Origin: JAENVT01 sp031424145
Lineage (GTDB): Bacteria > Actinomycetota > Acidimicrobiia > Acidimicrobiales > Ilumatobacteraceae
DNA: 60,775 nucleotides
Direction of reading: 5' to 3'
NCBI GenBank assembly: GCA_031424145.1
Contig: JANPGV010000177.1
Span: 1 to 60,775, forward strand
Shown: one piece after another, positions 34,010-42,503 of the stretch
How the letters are laid out: the number at the start of each line of letters is the position of its first letter
How positions within the stretch are numbered: position 1 is the first letter of the stretch
Notes under the pieces: generated by a model
Database searches by the model: none
Told to the model about the DNA's origin: nothing
The model's input: only the letters and a program-made list of their open reading frames with translations
Made by a program: the position numbers and the translations under genes

Positions 34010-34432
34010 TCATACCCGCCTTGGATCCACCGGGCAGACAAGGACGATGTTCTCGTCGGCGACGAACGCGCGGTCGAGGACGGTGTCCTGACTCTGTGTC
34101 GCACGCATACCGAGCGTGTCCCACGTCTCGACGATCTCGTATCCGGTCGTCGAGCGCGGCAGGAAGCCGTGCACGATCTTCGGATTGGCCGGGTCTGAGG
34201 TATCCATCGCATGGAAGCCGGCGAGGGTCCAAACGGGGGCGAGGCTGCCGAAGATCTTGTGTCCGGTGATCTCCCAGCCGCCTGGGACCTTCTCGGCTTT
34301 CGACGACGACAGCAGCAACGGGATGTCGTTGCCTGGCTCGCCGTGAATCGCCGCGAAGACCTCGCCGTAACGCAAGCTCGTCCGCCAGTTGAAATCGTGA
34401 GCACAGGCATCCGACTCGGCGACGTTGCCCGA
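34010..34432 (-). pseudogene. Acyl-CoA dehydrogenase remnant (middle domain only)
   Basis: About 140 codons with clear acyl-CoA dehydrogenase middle-domain sequence: CAHDFNWRTSLRYGEVFAA, GGWEITGHKIFGSLAPV, GYEIVETWDTLGMRATQSQD and LDRAFVADENIV. The N-terminal part is missing because a TAG stops the frame upstream, and the C-terminal helical domain is absent. It lies between ectC and a Rieske oxygenase and is best explained as a decayed gene. Confidence 0.75.
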
Positions 34433-34448
34433 CTACCGTGACTGGTCG

Positions 34449-35444
34449 ATGACCGTTCTGGTGGGCAACCTTCATCCGGAGTTCCGAGCCTTCTGGCACC
34501 CGGTCGCGTGGTCTCACGAGGTCAGCGGCACGCCGCTCGCGGTCACACTGCTGGGCCAGCCGCTTGTCCTCCTCCGACACGCGGACGGAGCCGCCGCAGC
34601 TTTCATCGACGAGTGCCCGCACCGCGGCGCACCGCTGAGCCTCGGCAAGCTGGAGGGCGAGGAGCTGGTCTGCGCGTTCCACGGCTGGAGGTTCGCGGCC
34701 GACGGCTCGGCTTCGTGCATTCCGGCGTTGGGTGCCGAGGCGGTGATCCCCTCGCGTGCGCGTCTCACCGCGCCCGATGCCGTCTGCGAGTGCTACGGGA
34801 TCGTGTGGGTCGCGCTCGAGCCTGCGCGGGTCTCGATCCCTTCGTGGCCGGATGGCGAGGACGACTCACTCGGCGATTTCTCTCCGACGTCGCACACGTC
34901 GGAAGTGCTGGCTGCCTACCAGACCGACAACCTGCTCGATGCCAGCCACTTTCCCTTCCTGCACAGTTCGCTGAGCTCGCGAAACCCGGTGATCGGCGAT
35001 CAGGAGACCATCGATCAGCACGACCTCGGGTTCTCGACAGTGCAGCGCAAGCTGGCCGACGACAACGTCGGTACGGAAGGGTGGTTGCGGTACACGTTGG
35101 TCGCCCCGTTCACGGTCCTCTTGCGCAGTGAGGAGCCCGACGGTCGGCTTCGCCAATCGTTCTTCCAAGCCATCCAGCCAATCGACGACCGACATACACG
35201 GTTGTTCTTCCTCGTGCGGGTCCCTGAGACCGACCCGGCAGAGCTCACTGAGCTACTCGCCCAGGAGGAGATCGTGCAGAAGGAGGACCTGTGGATCACG
35301 GCCGCGCTGCGACGCACAGGCATGCCGATCGGCGCGGGCGTTCAGGACGGAAGTGCAGACCTGCATGTGCGCACTGACGGCAACGCCATCCTGTACCGCC
35401 GCGTGTTGCGTCATGTGTTCGACGATGCCAGTCCGTCCAAGTGA
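34449..35444 (+). CDS. Rieske non-heme iron oxygenase
   Basis: 331 aa. The Rieske motif is CPHRGAPLSLGKLEGEELVC followed by AFHGW. The iron site is TDNLLDASHFPFLH. It is of the same general class as the vanillate-demethylase-like gene 4 kb earlier but distinct from it. It starts a three-gene set: the next gene overlaps its stop (GTGA), and a broken amine oxidase follows. No reductase or ferredoxin partner is adjacent. Confidence 0.85.
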   Translation: MTVLVGNLHPEFRAFWHPVAWSHEVSGTPLAVTLLGQPLVLLRHADGAAAAFIDECPHRGAPLSLGKLEGEELVCAFHGWRFAADGSASCIPALGAEAVIPSRARLTAPDAVCECYGIVWVALEPARVSIPSWPDGEDDSLGDFSPTSHTSEVLAAYQTDNLLDASHFPFLHSSLSSRNPVIGDQETIDQHDLGFSTVQRKLADDNVGTEGWLRYTLVAPFTVLLRSEEPDGRLRQSFFQAIQPIDDRHTRLFFLVRVPETDPAELTELLAQEEIVQKEDLWITAALRRTGMPIGAGVQDGSADLHVRTDGNAILYRRVLRHVFDDASPSK

Positions 35445-35977
35445 GCTCGGCCGTGCGTCCGTGGTTCGTCGGGGCGTGGCGGCGCAGGTCGATCGCAGTT
35501 CCCGGTGGCGAACCGGTCGAACCGTGCGAGGCATGGTGGATTCAGGCGGGCGAGGCATTCGTGGACGTCAGGATCGCGTTACCGGGCAGTGAGGGCAACG
35601 GTCTGCCGTACTCGTCCACACGGGCCTTTGCCGGTCGATTCGAGATCACCGGAAGTGAGGTTCGATGGCACGTCGAACTCGACTCCGACGGTGCAGTGCC
35701 TCGGACGGACAGAGCCGCAGCGGCAGGTCTGTTCATCGCGCCGGACGATCCACTACTGATGATCGAGGATGCACCCGGGCGGTTCCGCGAGGAGTGGGTG
35801 CAGCAGGCTGTCGCTCCGCAGGAGAGCGCGCCCGAAGTCGAGTTCGTGCGTTCCGCGAACGTTGTTTCCATTCGCGTCGGCGACATCAGCGGAGTCGTCT
35901 TTGTTGACGGTGGAAGTGTGGCGGGGCGGGTCTGGCACCCGAGCGGCGCGATTGCAGTCGGCGGTCTCGATGCCTGA
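35441..35977 (+). CDS. Hypothetical lipocalin-like protein (HRI1-like)
   Basis: 178 aa without signal peptide. The sequence RPWFVGAWRRRSIAVPG, STRAFAGRFEITGSEVRWHV and LFIAPDDPLLMIEDAPGRF suggests an all-beta, lipocalin-like fold as in HRI1-type proteins; I am not certain. The GTG start overlaps the Rieske oxygenase stop, so the two are coupled and may act on the same compound. Confidence 0.72.
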   Translation: MSSAVRPWFVGAWRRRSIAVPGGEPVEPCEAWWIQAGEAFVDVRIALPGSEGNGLPYSSTRAFAGRFEITGSEVRWHVELDSDGAVPRTDRAAAAGLFIAPDDPLLMIEDAPGRFREEWVQQAVAPQESAPEVEFVRSANVVSIRVGDISGVVFVDGGSVAGRVWHPSGAIAVGGLDA

Positions 35978-36461
35978 ACGCCTGGACGTCGACGTCTGTG
36001 TGGTGGGCGCGGGATACGCCGGGCTCACCGCGGCGCGCCGGCTGAGCCAGGCCGGAAAGTCGGTTGCCGTCCTCGAAGCGCGCGACCGCGTCGGCGGAAG
36101 GATCTATGCCACGCCGGCTTTACGTCGACCGGGCGTGATCGCCTCGTTCACGTTCGGCAGGGTCGCCGAGCGGGTCGATGCGCTCGATGAAACGCAACGC
36201 AGGCGAGCCGTTGTCGATGCCCTGACCACTCGTTTCGGGCGACGCGCCGCCGATCCGTCCGAGGTGATCGAAACGCCGTGGTGGAAACAGGAGTGGACGC
36301 GAGGCAGGAGATCCTCGATCTGTTCTGACCTCGCCCGGTCAACCGTTATCGCGTTTGCGCCCTCAGGGCGTCGGCGAGATCGGCTGAAGCTCCCGGTCGC
36401 AATGTCGTGTGCACCAGTTCGGCTCCCGCGAACCGCTGCGCCTCTTGGTACAACTTGGTGA
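35970..36461 (+). pseudogene. Flavin amine oxidase remnant with internal deletion
   Basis: The first ~45 codons are an intact FAD-binding start (VDVCVVGAGYAGLTAARRLS, VLEARDRVGGRIYAT). The next codons jump to the late part of such enzymes (GVIASFTFGRVAERVDAL, FGRRAADPSEVIETPWWKQE), so roughly 250-300 residues are missing. After about 36310 the frame no longer looks like amine oxidase and runs into the convergent gene. The ATG overlaps the upstream stop, so an intact ancestor was probably in this operon. Confidence 0.75.
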
Positions 36462-36948
36462 GATCGACTTCGCTCGCCAGCGCGACAACCGTGGACGTGT
36501 GTGGGCGAACAGCCTCTTTGAACCAATCGACCCACTCATCGGGGATCCCGATGTCGACGACCTTTGCCGTGATGGCTCCTGCTCCTGCACCGATGCCGAG
36601 CCCGGCGATCCAGCCCACTGGGCCGGCGATCAGCAGACCGATGAGGCCTGTCCACAGCGCGCCTTTTACCGCTGTTCCGGAGGTCTGCAGGTCAGTGGTC
36701 TCACGAACACGCACGCTGCCGTCATCGCCCTTGTAGACGACGACGGCATCGCTGAGTTTGAGATCGCCTCGCGCGGCCATGCCGCGCAAGACCAGGAGGA
36801 ACTCCTCCGCGCGGTACACGTCTTCGAAGGAGATCCCGAACAGTGCCTCCGGCTCGCCCGAGTAGTACGGCTCGCTCGTCGTGAGACCGGAGTCGGCGGG
36901 TCGAACATCGCTTACACCAGTGATGTCAGGCGGAGGCAGGTTTGTCAC
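36346..36948 (-). CDS. DUF1269-family protein with glycine-rich hairpin
   Basis: 200 aa. The N-terminal domain (ISFEDVYRAEEFLLVLRGMA, LKLSDAVVVYKGDDGSVRVR) and the glycine-rich hydrophobic hairpin (GLIGLLIAGPVGWIAGLGIG, then AGAGAITAKVVDIGIPDEW) match DUF1269. The C-terminal part continues VVALASEVDLTKLY. Function is unknown; family members are small membrane-associated proteins. A GTG start is used because upstream sequence overlaps the neighbouring cupredoxin gene. It converges on a pseudogene. Confidence 0.75.
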   Translation of the reverse strand: MTNLPPPDITGVSDVRPADSGLTTSEPYYSGEPEALFGISFEDVYRAEEFLLVLRGMAARGDLKLSDAVVVYKGDDGSVRVRETTDLQTSGTAVKGALWTGLIGLLIAGPVGWIAGLGIGAGAGAITAKVVDIGIPDEWVDWFKEAVRPHTSTVVALASEVDLTKLYQEAQRFAGAELVHTTLRPGASADLADALRAQTR

Positions 36949-37078
36949 TCGTTGTGTATTCCCATGCCCGTACGTGGCCAAACCTCCGTGGGCGCACCCA
37001 GCGAGTGAGAAGGCGGTAAGAAACCTGCCTTCCGGAATTTTTCCAATCCGTCTTCGAATGCGCTCCGAACCTCGGGCA

Positions 37079-37483
37079 ATGCGACATCGATACGTATTTC
37101 TTGTGCTGGCCCTTTCTGTCGTCGGTGCGTGTTCGAGCGACAACAACGGCGGCACCGCGTCGACGCCACAGGTGACAGCGGCGATCGCCCCGACGACATC
37201 GGCTCCGGCAACGACGACATCGGCTCCGGCAACGAGCGGCCAGGTCGCCGTCGGAATTGCCGACTTCAAGTTCACGCCGCCTGACGTGAAGGTTCCCGTC
37301 GGTGGCTCGGTGGTGTGGACGAACAACGACAAGCAACCGCATACCGCAACCTCGTCAGGGTCGTTCGACGCAGGGGCCATCCAGCCGGGAGCCTCTGCCA
37401 CCGTCGCGTTCCAGACGGCAGGCACCTTCACCTACATCTGCTCGTTCCATCCGTTCATGACCGGCACCGTCACCGTCGGTTGA
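37079..37483 (+). CDS. Cupredoxin (plastocyanin/amicyanin-like) lipoprotein
   Basis: 134 aa. A lipoprotein signal ends at the lipobox VGAC (about residue 17), followed by a Thr/Ala/Pro linker and a cupredoxin domain: FKFTPPDVKVPVGGSVVW, then the type 1 copper ligands His (KQPHTA), Cys and His (CSFHPF) and Met (FMTG). It is an extracellular electron carrier. An alternative ATG lies 7 codons earlier. It precedes two ferritin-like proteins. Confidence 0.88.
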   Translation: MRHRYVFLVLALSVVGACSSDNNGGTASTPQVTAAIAPTTSAPATTTSAPATSGQVAVGIADFKFTPPDVKVPVGGSVVWTNNDKQPHTATSSGSFDAGAIQPGASATVAFQTAGTFTYICSFHPFMTGTVTVG

Positions 37484-37487
37484 TCCA

Positions 37488-37507
37488 AGTCTCGAAAAGT
37501 CTCGAAA
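37488..37507. repeat. Tandem 10-base direct repeat (AGTCTCGAAA x2)
   Basis: AGTCTCGAAA occurs twice head to tail in the 55-base gap between the cupredoxin and the first ferritin-like gene. It could be an activator or sigma-factor site, or chance; only its position suggests function. Confidence 0.4.
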
Positions 37508-37538
37508 CCCCCAATCGGGAATCTCATCAAGGAGAACC

Positions 37539-38180
37539 ATGCACATCACCACCCGTCATTTTCGGGCTCTCGCGGCCGACGTCGATGACCTCCATCGGCA
37601 GAACATGAAGACCTTTGCCGATGAGACCAGGGAGTTGCACCGCAGCCTCTACCGATCACGCCGGTCAGCGGGCGGGCTCGACGATCAGACGATCGCCGGA
37701 TACGCACAGAGTGTCGAGCTCGCCGCAGTCGCTGCGTACACCGCGGCAGCGCCGGTCCTGAGCTCAGGCACGCTGCCCGTCGCCCAGCTGTTCATGACCC
37801 ATCACCAGCAGCACGCCGATGCCTTCGGTGCCGTCGCCGGCGCCAAGGCGGTGTCGGTGCCGAACAAGACGCTGATCGCTGCTGTGACGCCGACCCTGCA
37901 GGCGATCAAGGACGAGATGGGCGCGCTGGAGTTCGCGTTCACGCTGGAGGGCCAGGCCGCGTACACCTACGCCGCAGCACTTACCCTGCTTCAAGATCCC
38001 GCCTACGCCGCTGCGACGGCCACGATTCTGCCGATCGAGGCCCAACACCAAGTCGTCCTCGGGCTCGCTCTCGGCAAGGACGTCACAGCTGTGTTCCCAA
38101 CGGGGGCGTTCGAGTCGGCCTCGCTCGGCGATGGCACAGATCCGCTCAAGGGTCTCGACCCAGCCGTATTCGCAGCCTGA
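37539..38180 (+). CDS. Ferritin-like-domain protein
   Basis: 213 aa of helical sequence with ferritin-like metal ligands: QSVELAAVAAYTAAAP, MTHHQQHADAFGAVAG, LEFAFTLEGQAAYTYAAALT and PIEAQHQVVLGLAL (Glu and ExxH pattern). No signal peptide is visible. A good RBS (AAGGAGAA) precedes the ATG. It is followed by a related Tat-secreted protein and preceded by a copper protein. A role in metal or oxidative-stress handling is possible. Confidence 0.78.
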   Translation: MHITTRHFRALAADVDDLHRQNMKTFADETRELHRSLYRSRRSAGGLDDQTIAGYAQSVELAAVAAYTAAAPVLSSGTLPVAQLFMTHHQQHADAFGAVAGAKAVSVPNKTLIAAVTPTLQAIKDEMGALEFAFTLEGQAAYTYAAALTLLQDPAYAAATATILPIEAQHQVVLGLALGKDVTAVFPTGAFESASLGDGTDPLKGLDPAVFAA

Positions 38181-38213
38181 TTCACCGCCACCCTCGAAAG
38201 GACGAACCCCCAA

Positions 38214-39092
38214 ATGAACAACAACGATTTGAACAACGACGAGATCCGACGCCAGCTCCGGGCCATCGACCGTTTGAACACAGCGGTCGTGCCACGGTGG
38301 CGCGAGGCGTTGGCCCGGCTGGTCGGAGACGACCAAGTCGGAACCGAAGAGAAGGCATCCCTCCTCGGCGTTCCGGCGCCGAACCGCCGAGACCTCTTCA
38401 AGATCGGCGGCGCCTCCGTGCTCGGCGTCGCGCTGTTGGCCGCCTGCGGCAGTGACAAGGCCGACAGCCCGGCTGCGACCACAGCCGGCACCACCGCCGG
38501 CGCCGGCACGGTGCCCACCACCGTGGGTGCGACGCAGCCCGCCGACACGACGGCACCGTCGACGACCGCCGCCAATTCAGGCGACATGGACCTCGTGCTG
38601 GCCAGAACCGCGGCCTCGTTGGAGAAGCTTGCTGTCGATACGTACAGCACTGCCGCGGGGCTCATCACGACTCCGGCAGTCCTCGCTGCCGCGACCATGT
38701 TCGCCGGGCACCACCAGATGCACCTCGACGCTCTCAACGGTGTCATCAGCGGTGCTGGAGGCAAGCCGATCACCGAGATGAACATCGCCGTCTACAACGC
38801 GCTGGTGAAGCCGGCAGTCGACGCCGCGAAGACCGAGACCGACGCTGTGATGTTGGCGCTCGCATTGGAAGAAGCAGCCGCACAGACCTACGTCTTTGCA
38901 GGAGGTGCACTCTCTACAGCCGGATTGCGATCGACGATCATGACCATCGGCGGCGTCGAGGCCCGTCATGCTGCGGTGCTGCGAATGGCAGCGTTGGCTC
39001 AGTCGCCGCTCGACGTCTTCCCCGATAAGCGTGGCTTCTTCCCCGGCGACAATCCACTCGCCAAGATCGACGGGGCGCTGATCACCGCCTGA
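38214..39092 (+). CDS. Ferritin-like-domain lipoprotein with internal Tat signal
   Basis: 292 aa. A 55-residue hydrophilic N-terminal extension precedes the twin-arginine signal NRRDLFKIGGASVLGVALLA and the lipobox LAACGS (Cys78). After a Thr/Ala-rich linker, a ferritin-like domain follows: SLEKLAVDTYSTAAGL, FAGHHQMHLDALNG, LALEEAAAQTYVFAGG and IGGVEARHAAVLRM. It should be anchored outside the membrane. The long extension before the Tat motif is unusual. It is paralogous to the preceding cytoplasmic protein. Confidence 0.8.
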   Translation: MNNNDLNNDEIRRQLRAIDRLNTAVVPRWREALARLVGDDQVGTEEKASLLGVPAPNRRDLFKIGGASVLGVALLAACGSDKADSPAATTAGTTAGAGTVPTTVGATQPADTTAPSTTAANSGDMDLVLARTAASLEKLAVDTYSTAAGLITTPAVLAAATMFAGHHQMHLDALNGVISGAGGKPITEMNIAVYNALVKPAVDAAKTETDAVMLALALEEAAAQTYVFAGGALSTAGLRSTIMTIGGVEARHAAVLRMAALAQSPLDVFPDKRGFFPGDNPLAKIDGALITA

Positions 39093-39178
39093 CCGTGCTC
39101 GAGCAGGATCGCTCAGGCTGCTCGACTCGATGACGAATTGAGATTGCTTTGACCGCCGCGCTTGGCGAGGATCTTTAT

Positions 39179-40114
39179 GTGACGAAACGCGGGTGGGTGC
39201 TGTTCACGGCCATGGCCTTCATCTGGGGCGTCCCGTACTTCTTCATTCGTGTCGCCGTGAAGCAACTCGAACCAGCGGTCGTGGTCTTCGGCCGCACATC
39301 GTTGTCTGCCATCGTGCTGCTGGTTCTTGCGAGCAGGGCAGGTGCGGTCCGCCCGGCACTGCGCCGGTGGCGGCCGGTGATGATCTTCGCCGTGATCGAG
39401 ATGGCCATCCCGTGGATCCTGCTCACGACAGCGGAGGAGCATCTTGCATCGGGGCTCACCGCGTTGATCATCTCGTCGGTGCCGATCGTCGGCACGATCG
39501 CCGCGTTCGCGCTCGGCGACCGCCATGCACTGCGCCTGGTGCGACTGGTTGGAATTGCGCTCGGGCTCGGCGGGGTTGCCCTGCTCGTCGGTCGTGACCT
39601 CAGCAGCGCCCACGCGCCGCCGTGGTGGAGCGTCGTCGAAGTGCTCATCGTCGTCGTCTGCTACGCAACGGCGCCCTTCATTGCCGACCGACGCCTGGCC
39701 GACGTGCCGTCGCTCGGTGTCATCGCAGTCTCACTCAGCCTTGTCACCGTGATCTACGCGCCGATCGCGGCAACGTCCCTGCCGGCAAAGGCGCCGAGCA
39801 TGAATGCAGTTCTGGCGGTGCTGGGGCTGGCGTTCGTCTGCACAGGTTTGGCTTTCGTGGTGTTCTTCCGGTTGATCGACGAAGTCGGCCCGGCGCGCGC
39901 TGGGCTCATCACCTTCGCCAACCCGGTCGTGGCGATTGCGCTCGGGGCAGTCTTCCTCGACGAGTTGATCACGGTGGCAACAGTCATCGGGTTCGTGCTG
40001 GTCATCGCCGGCTGCTGGCTGGCCACCCGCCCGCCGCCTTCGGTCGATTCGGCCGATGACGTGCGCCTACTCGAGCATTCAGCGACCTACTCCCAGGGCG
40101 TCCCGAGCAGCTAG
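39179..40114 (+). CDS. EamA/DMT-superfamily transporter
   Basis: 311 aa with ten predicted membrane spans in two EamA repeats (AMAFIWGVPYFFIRVAVKQL, LEPAVVVFGRTSLSAIVLL, then NPVVAIALGAVFLDELIT). The GTG chosen has GAGGA 8 bases upstream; a TTG ten codons earlier is the alternative. These proteins export or import metabolites, often amino acids. The substrate is unknown. It converges on an ECF sigma factor. Confidence 0.85.
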   Translation: MTKRGWVLFTAMAFIWGVPYFFIRVAVKQLEPAVVVFGRTSLSAIVLLVLASRAGAVRPALRRWRPVMIFAVIEMAIPWILLTTAEEHLASGLTALIISSVPIVGTIAAFALGDRHALRLVRLVGIALGLGGVALLVGRDLSSAHAPPWWSVVEVLIVVVCYATAPFIADRRLADVPSLGVIAVSLSLVTVIYAPIAATSLPAKAPSMNAVLAVLGLAFVCTGLAFVVFFRLIDEVGPARAGLITFANPVVAIALGAVFLDELITVATVIGFVLVIAGCWLATRPPPSVDSADDVRLLEHSATYSQGVPSS

Positions 40115-40128
40115 CGCGAACCGAGCGA

Positions 40129-41358
40129 TCATCTTTCGGACGTCGTTGTCAGCCGAGCAGCCTGTGTTGTGAGGTACTCCTTTTCGCGCAGGTTCGCTGT
40201 CCGGGCCGCCGCTGCTTTGAACTCGGCGATCGCAGAACCCGTGTCGCCTGTCATCTCGAGGAGGTGGGCACGAACCGAATGAAGACGATGGTGATCGTCG
40301 AGGTCTTGCTCGAGACCATCGAGGAGTGCCAGGCCCGCATTCGGCCCGTTGGCCATGGCCTCGGCGACGGCGCGGTTGAGCCTGACCATGGGATTGCCGG
40401 TCATCCGTTCGAGAAGGCTGTACAGCGAGACGATCTCGGTCCAACTCGTGTCGGAGTGGCGCGCGGCCTGATCATGAACCGCAGCGATGGACGCCTGAAT
40501 CTGGTACTGGCCGACCTGGCCGTATCGCAGCGCACCTGTGATGAGCGCGATGCCCTCCGACATCAGGGCTCGGTCCCACAGGCTGCGGTCTTGCTCGGCG
40601 AGTGGGACCAGTTGCCCGCCGGCATCCGTGCGAGCGAGTCGCCGCGCATCATTGAGCAGCATCAGGGCCAGCAACCCGGTCACCTCCGGATCGTTCGGCA
40701 GAGCCGAGTGCACCAGGCGGGAGAGCCTGATCGCCTCGCCGGACAAGTCGGTGCGGGCCAGATCGGGGCCGCTGCTGCTCGTATAGCCCTCGTTGAACAG
40801 GAGATACAGCACGTGCAGGACGGACCGCAGCCGCTCGGCGCGACTGTCCGGCGAGGGAAGCGCAAATGGCTCGTTGGACGCCTTGATCGTTGCCTTCGAT
40901 CGGCTGATGCGTTGCGCCATCGTCGATTCGGGGACGAGGAAGGCAGAGGCGATCTCGCGGGTGGTCAAGCCTGCGACAGCGCGCAATGTGAGGGGAATGG
41001 CCGACGCCGGCGTCAACGAAGGGTGGCAGCACATGTACATCAGGGTCAACGTGTCGTCGTGCGCGGGTGCGGCCGCGGGGGCCGGCTCTGCCATCGACCA
41101 CGAGGCAGCGATGTCTTCTCGGCGGCGCCGGGCGTCGTCTCGTCGGTACTGCTCGATCAGCCGGCGGGAGGCGACACGAACGAGCCAGTTGAGCGGATTG
41201 TCCGGCCTCCCCTCGATCGGCCACGTCGTGCTCGCTGCCACCAGCGCCTCTTGGACAGCATCTTCGGCGCTCGCGAAATCGCCGTAGCGGCGCACGAGCG
41301 CAACGAGGACCTGCGGCGCCAGTTCGCGCAGCAGGCCCTCGTTCTCAGTGCGGGTCAC
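40129..41358 (-). CDS. ECF42-type RNA polymerase sigma factor
   Basis: 409 aa. Region 2 (LVRRYGDFASAEDAVQEALV, NPLNWLVRVASRRLIEQYRR) and region 4 (LTTREIASAFLVPESTMAQR) are followed by a ~230-residue helical, TPR-like C-terminal extension (AVAEAMANGPNAGLALLDGL, EMTGDTGSAIAEFKAA). This long form with an adjacent YCII/DGPF gene matches the ECF42 group. No anti-sigma factor is needed in that group. The GTG start overlaps the YCII gene stop. Confidence 0.9.
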   Translation of the reverse strand: MTRTENEGLLRELAPQVLVALVRRYGDFASAEDAVQEALVAASTTWPIEGRPDNPLNWLVRVASRRLIEQYRRDDARRRREDIAASWSMAEPAPAAAPAHDDTLTLMYMCCHPSLTPASAIPLTLRAVAGLTTREIASAFLVPESTMAQRISRSKATIKASNEPFALPSPDSRAERLRSVLHVLYLLFNEGYTSSSGPDLARTDLSGEAIRLSRLVHSALPNDPEVTGLLALMLLNDARRLARTDAGGQLVPLAEQDRSLWDRALMSEGIALITGALRYGQVGQYQIQASIAAVHDQAARHSDTSWTEIVSLYSLLERMTGNPMVRLNRAVAEAMANGPNAGLALLDGLEQDLDDHHRLHSVRAHLLEMTGDTGSAIAEFKAAAARTANLREKEYLTTQAARLTTTSER

Positions 41359-41756
41359 ACCTCTGGGTCGGGGGCGCTCAACACCTGGCGCACCTCGATG
41401 GCGTCGCGGATCGGTGCGCCTTTCGGCCCAGGCGCAGCCGATGCCTTGGCCGCGATCTCAATCGCCCGTTCCAGCGTCTCGACGTCGATGAGCCGGTAGC
41501 CGGCCAGCAGTTCCTTGGACTCCGGGTAGGGACCGTCGGTGATCACGGGAGCGCTGGCCCCGTCCGACACGACGAACTTGGCCTGGTCGGGCCCGGCCAA
41601 CCCCTGGGCGTCGACGAGCTCGCCGAGCTCGGTCAACTCACGGTTCAACGCACGCTGGAACTCGATGTGGGCGTGCACATCTTCGGGTGCCCATTCCGTC
41701 ATCGGCGCGCAGCCGGACTCGACCTCGCCATAATTCTGCAGCAACATGAAACGCAT
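41355..41756 (-). CDS. YCII-related (DGPF) protein partnered with ECF42
   Basis: 133 aa of dimeric alpha/beta-barrel YCII type: FMLLQNYGEVESG, ELVDAQGLAGPDQAKFVV, VITDGPYPESKELLAGYRLI. The DGPY motif stands where DGPF occurs in the family. The ATG follows GGAAGGA. These proteins accompany ECF42 sigma factors; their exact part in signalling is unknown. It is the first gene of the pair. Confidence 0.88.
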   Translation of the reverse strand: MRFMLLQNYGEVESGCAPMTEWAPEDVHAHIEFQRALNRELTELGELVDAQGLAGPDQAKFVVSDGASAPVITDGPYPESKELLAGYRLIDVETLERAIEIAAKASAAPGPKGAPIRDAIEVRQVLSAPDPEV

Positions 41757-41864
41757 CGCTTCATCCTTCCTCATCCGGCGACGCCCAATGCGCCGCTCAC
41801 CAAGAGGTCGAAGCTGTGACGCGTTCCTCGACATGGCCGACTCGAAATTTCCGAAAGATGTCGA

Positions 41865-42503
41865 ATGAACGATGAGCCGTTGCCCGGCGGCGACTTCTCG
41901 GCATGGATGACACAAGTGCTGGGAGCAATACAGGGTGAGGGCGCGTCGGAGGTTCCGTGCGGCAGTTGCACCGCGAGCTGCACCGCATCGCAGTTCGTCC
42001 ACATCGGTCCCGACGAAACGGACACGCTCTCGCACATCGATCCGTCCTTGGTGTTCCCGGCGCCCGGCCTGCCGCGTGGCCACGTCGTGCTCGGTCACGA
42101 CGAGCGAGGGCATTGCCCGATGTTGATCGACGGCAAGTGCTCGATCTACCGACATCGCCCGCGGACCTGTCGAACCTACGACTGCCGGATCTTTCCGGCT
42201 GCCGCGTTGCAGCCTGACGAGCATGGGAAGGCCGGCATTGCCGCGCAGGCCAGGCGATGGCAGTTCAGCCACCCGACCGAAGCGGATCGCACGCAGCATG
42301 CCGCGGTCCGAGCGGCCGCGGTGTTCATTCGGCGGCACTCCGATTCGTGGCTTGCGGTCGCCGCACCGACGGACACGACCCAGCTGGCCGTGTCCGCGAT
42401 CGAGGTCCACGACGCGTTCATCGGGCACGACCAGAACGGCGAGACCACAATCATCGTTCCGCCGATCGAGGCCGTTCGTGTCGAGCTAACTCGTCGCAGA
42501 TAG
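41865..42503 (+). CDS. YkgJ-family cysteine-cluster protein
   Basis: 212 aa. The cysteine pattern CGSCTASCTAS near residue 32, then GHCPMLIDGKCSIYRHRP, RTCRTYDC is the YkgJ (zinc- or iron-chelating) motif. The function of the family is unproven; some members act in metal-dependent modification. It is divergent from the YCII-sigma pair. Its last 18 bases overlap a remnant of a regulator on the other strand. Confidence 0.82.
   Translation: MNDEPLPGGDFSAWMTQVLGAIQGEGASEVPCGSCTASCTASQFVHIGPDETDTLSHIDPSLVFPAPGLPRGHVVLGHDERGHCPMLIDGKCSIYRHRPRTCRTYDCRIFPAAALQPDEHGKAGIAAQARRWQFSHPTEADRTQHAAVRAAAVFIRRHSDSWLAVAAPTDTTQLAVSAIEVHDAFIGHDQNGETTIIVPPIEAVRVELTRRR

Noticed and set aside
33939..34682. 247-aa Arg-rich minus-strand frame over the acyl-CoA dehydrogenase scar and the Rieske gene start
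   Set aside because: Shadow of GC-rich coding sequence; the acyl-CoA dehydrogenase similarity is in another frame and the Rieske gene is on the plus strand.
36949..37078. AAGGC...GCCTT hairpin and GGAATTTTTCC palindrome between DUF1269 and cupredoxin genes
   Set aside because: One mismatch in the stem and no clear promoter geometry; not strong enough to call as a site.
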